Assembly (NCBI GenBank): GCA_045604285.1
Contig: JAZUNS010000068.1
Location: 1-6,442 of the forward strand
Direction of reading: 5' to 3'
Origin: SIG636 sp045604285
GTDB taxonomy: Bacteria > Bacillota > Clostridia > Oscillospirales > CAG-382
Length of the DNA: 6,442 nucleotides
The translations under genes were made by a program, and so were the position numbers. The notes beneath the pieces are model-generated. The model was given only the letters and a program-made list of their open reading frames with translations, searched no databases and was not told where the DNA came from. Shown piece after piece: positions 5,583 to 6,442 of this stretch; the stretch's first letter is position 1; each line of letters opens with the position of its first letter.

Positions 5583-6442
5583 GAATATGGAAACCCAAAT
5601 GAACATCAGCTGGCACTCTGATTTCACATATACAGATTGCTACGTTGAGTACACCACCGCAAGCGACACCTCTTTTGCCAAGGCAAAGAAGGTTGTAGGC
5701 ACCTATGACGATGACGATTATTTGTGGTTTATGGACAGATCCACTACCATAGCTATCGGTCCCGAATACCACAACACCCCCTTCCTTAACTACGGTGCAG
5801 AGCTTTCCGGTCTTACCCCCGACACCGATTACATCTACAGAATCTGTGACGGCGAGGGCGGTTATTCCGAAACCTACGCTTTTAAAACCGCAGGTCAGGA
5901 TGAATTTTCTATACTTTGGCTTTCCGATATGCACGTAAGCAAGAACGAAACCAAGGCTAAAAAGTATCAGTCCTCTATCGACTACGTAAGCGCACTTGCT
6001 AAGTACGATATCGGTCTTTACTTCAACACCGGCGACGTTGTTTCCTCCGGCGACAGATACGGTTTTTGGCAGGAATATTACGACTATGACATAATCAAAA
6101 AGTACACCTACGCCGCTACCGTAGGCAACCACGATCTTTTTGACAGCATGATGGATGACGACCCCAACTATACTCAGTTCTGGGCATCCTCCGAATACTT
6201 CCGTATAACCGCTAACTACCCCGATAACGGCTATACTCAGACCTCTGCAAGAATAAGCAACTATTTGTCCACTAACGGCTATTCTCAGTACGCAAACGAG
6301 CCTTCCAACGCTTTGTTTACCGTTGATTCCGGCAGCCTTGCGGGCAAGAAGATAAGCGGCGCCTTTGAAGATACCAACGGCAGAGCTTATTGGTTTATCT
6401 ACAACAGAATCTTGTTTATCGTATTCGACTACTACGCAATGA
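5458..6442 (+). CDS. Gene A, 5' part: signal peptide, PAP-type N-domain and phosphoesterase core
   Basis: The frame is open from ATG 5458 to the window end. Through the terminal repeat it continues in phase at base 1 and stops at 1607 (844 + 1607 bases, 817 codons with stop). Residues 1-27 are a Sec signal (MKKLLALLLTLALC..., likely cut after ASA). Residues 32-146 form a purple-acid-phosphatase N-terminal or FN3-like domain (SGLTPDTDYIYRICDG, FKTAG). The phosphoesterase core starts at about 150, with D157-M-H159, G192-D193 and G223-N-H-D226. These are the first three metal motifs of calcineurin-like enzymes. True purple acid phosphatases have DxG, not DxH, at the first motif, so only the N-domain resembles that family. 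A perfect-consensus promoter lies about 57 bases upstream of the start. The last bases (6302-6442) duplicate 1-141, so this and the 1-1607 entry are one gene, not two. Confidence 0.93.
   Translation, partial: MKKLLALLLTLALCIPCFSAISFTASAAATEHVYMIVTNPGENMETQMNISWHSDFTYTDCYVEYTTASDTSFAKAKKVVGTYDDDDYLWFMDRSTTIAIGPEYHNTPFLNYGAELSGLTPDTDYIYRICDGEGGYSETYAFKTAGQDEFSILWLSDMHVSKNETKAKKYQSSIDYVSALAKYDIGLYFNTGDVVSSGDRYGFWQEYYDYDIIKKYTYAATVGNHDLFDSMMDDDPNYTQFWASSEYFRITANYPDNGYTQTSARISNYLSTNGYSQYANEPSNALFTVDSGSLAGKKISGAFEDTNGRAYWFIYNRILFIVFDYYAM
6302..6442. repeat. Right copy of the 141-bp terminal direct repeat
   Basis: This stretch is identical base for base to 1-141. Removing one copy gives a circular 6301-bp sequence in which gene A is intact. 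Confidence 0.97.

Noticed and set aside
5470..6132. Minus-strand open frame (220 codons) opposite the start of gene A
   Set aside because: It has the same Val/Gly-rich shadow composition as the antisense frame opposite gene B, and the sense strand has a clear signal peptide and catalytic motifs.
1..6442. Small plasmid or phage genome with direct terminal repeats
   Set aside because: The repeated 141 bases are ordinary coding sequence within an enzyme domain, and no replication, structural or mobilisation gene is present. Circularity or tandem repetition is accepted, but a self-replicating element is not supported.

Overview
This window looks like a piece of a gut-type Clostridia genome (Ruminococcaceae or Oscillospiraceae-like). 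That placing is an inference from four things: dockerin-tailed secreted proteins, modest GC, purine-rich ribosome binding sites and a sigma-A-type promoter. It holds only two genes, both on the + strand and both of one family. They are large secreted calcineurin-like metallophosphoesterases with a purple-acid-phosphatase-type N-terminal domain and a C-terminal type I-like dockerin.

The key structural fact is that bases 1-141 are repeated exactly at 6302-6442. If the ends are joined, the sequence is a circle of 6301 bp. The open frame starting at 5458 then runs through the junction in phase and ends at 1607, giving one intact 816-residue protein (gene A). Gene B (1687-5034, 1115 residues) lies wholly inside the window. 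No replication, partition, mobilisation, recombinase or phage gene is visible. The circle is therefore better explained as a collapsed tandem array of near-identical cassettes, or an assembly-graph loop, than as an ordinary plasmid.

Layout, in transcription order: an AT-rich tract and a perfect-consensus promoter (TTGACA, 17 bp, TATAAT; 5373-5401); a short leader with an overlapping small ORF; gene A (5458-6301 continued at 1-1607); a 79-bp gap holding a strong hairpin with no U-tract (1622-1652); gene B; then a 423-bp intergenic region (5035-5457) with four strong hairpins, two of them good terminators, just before the gene A promoter. This fits a two-gene operon A-B with a possible attenuator between the genes.

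Both proteins share the secretion signal, the phosphatase head, one InlB/Flg_new-like repeat and a nearly identical dockerin. Gene A inserts a bacterial SH3-like module and an unidentified module. Gene B inserts a different unidentified module of about 250 residues and a discoidin-like module. The simplest reading is two extracellular phosphoesterases docking to the same cohesin on a cell-surface or cellulosome-like scaffold, with different targeting modules. In both, the last metal motif of the family (GHxH) reads GDNH. Most other open frames, including the long antisense ones, are coding shadows.
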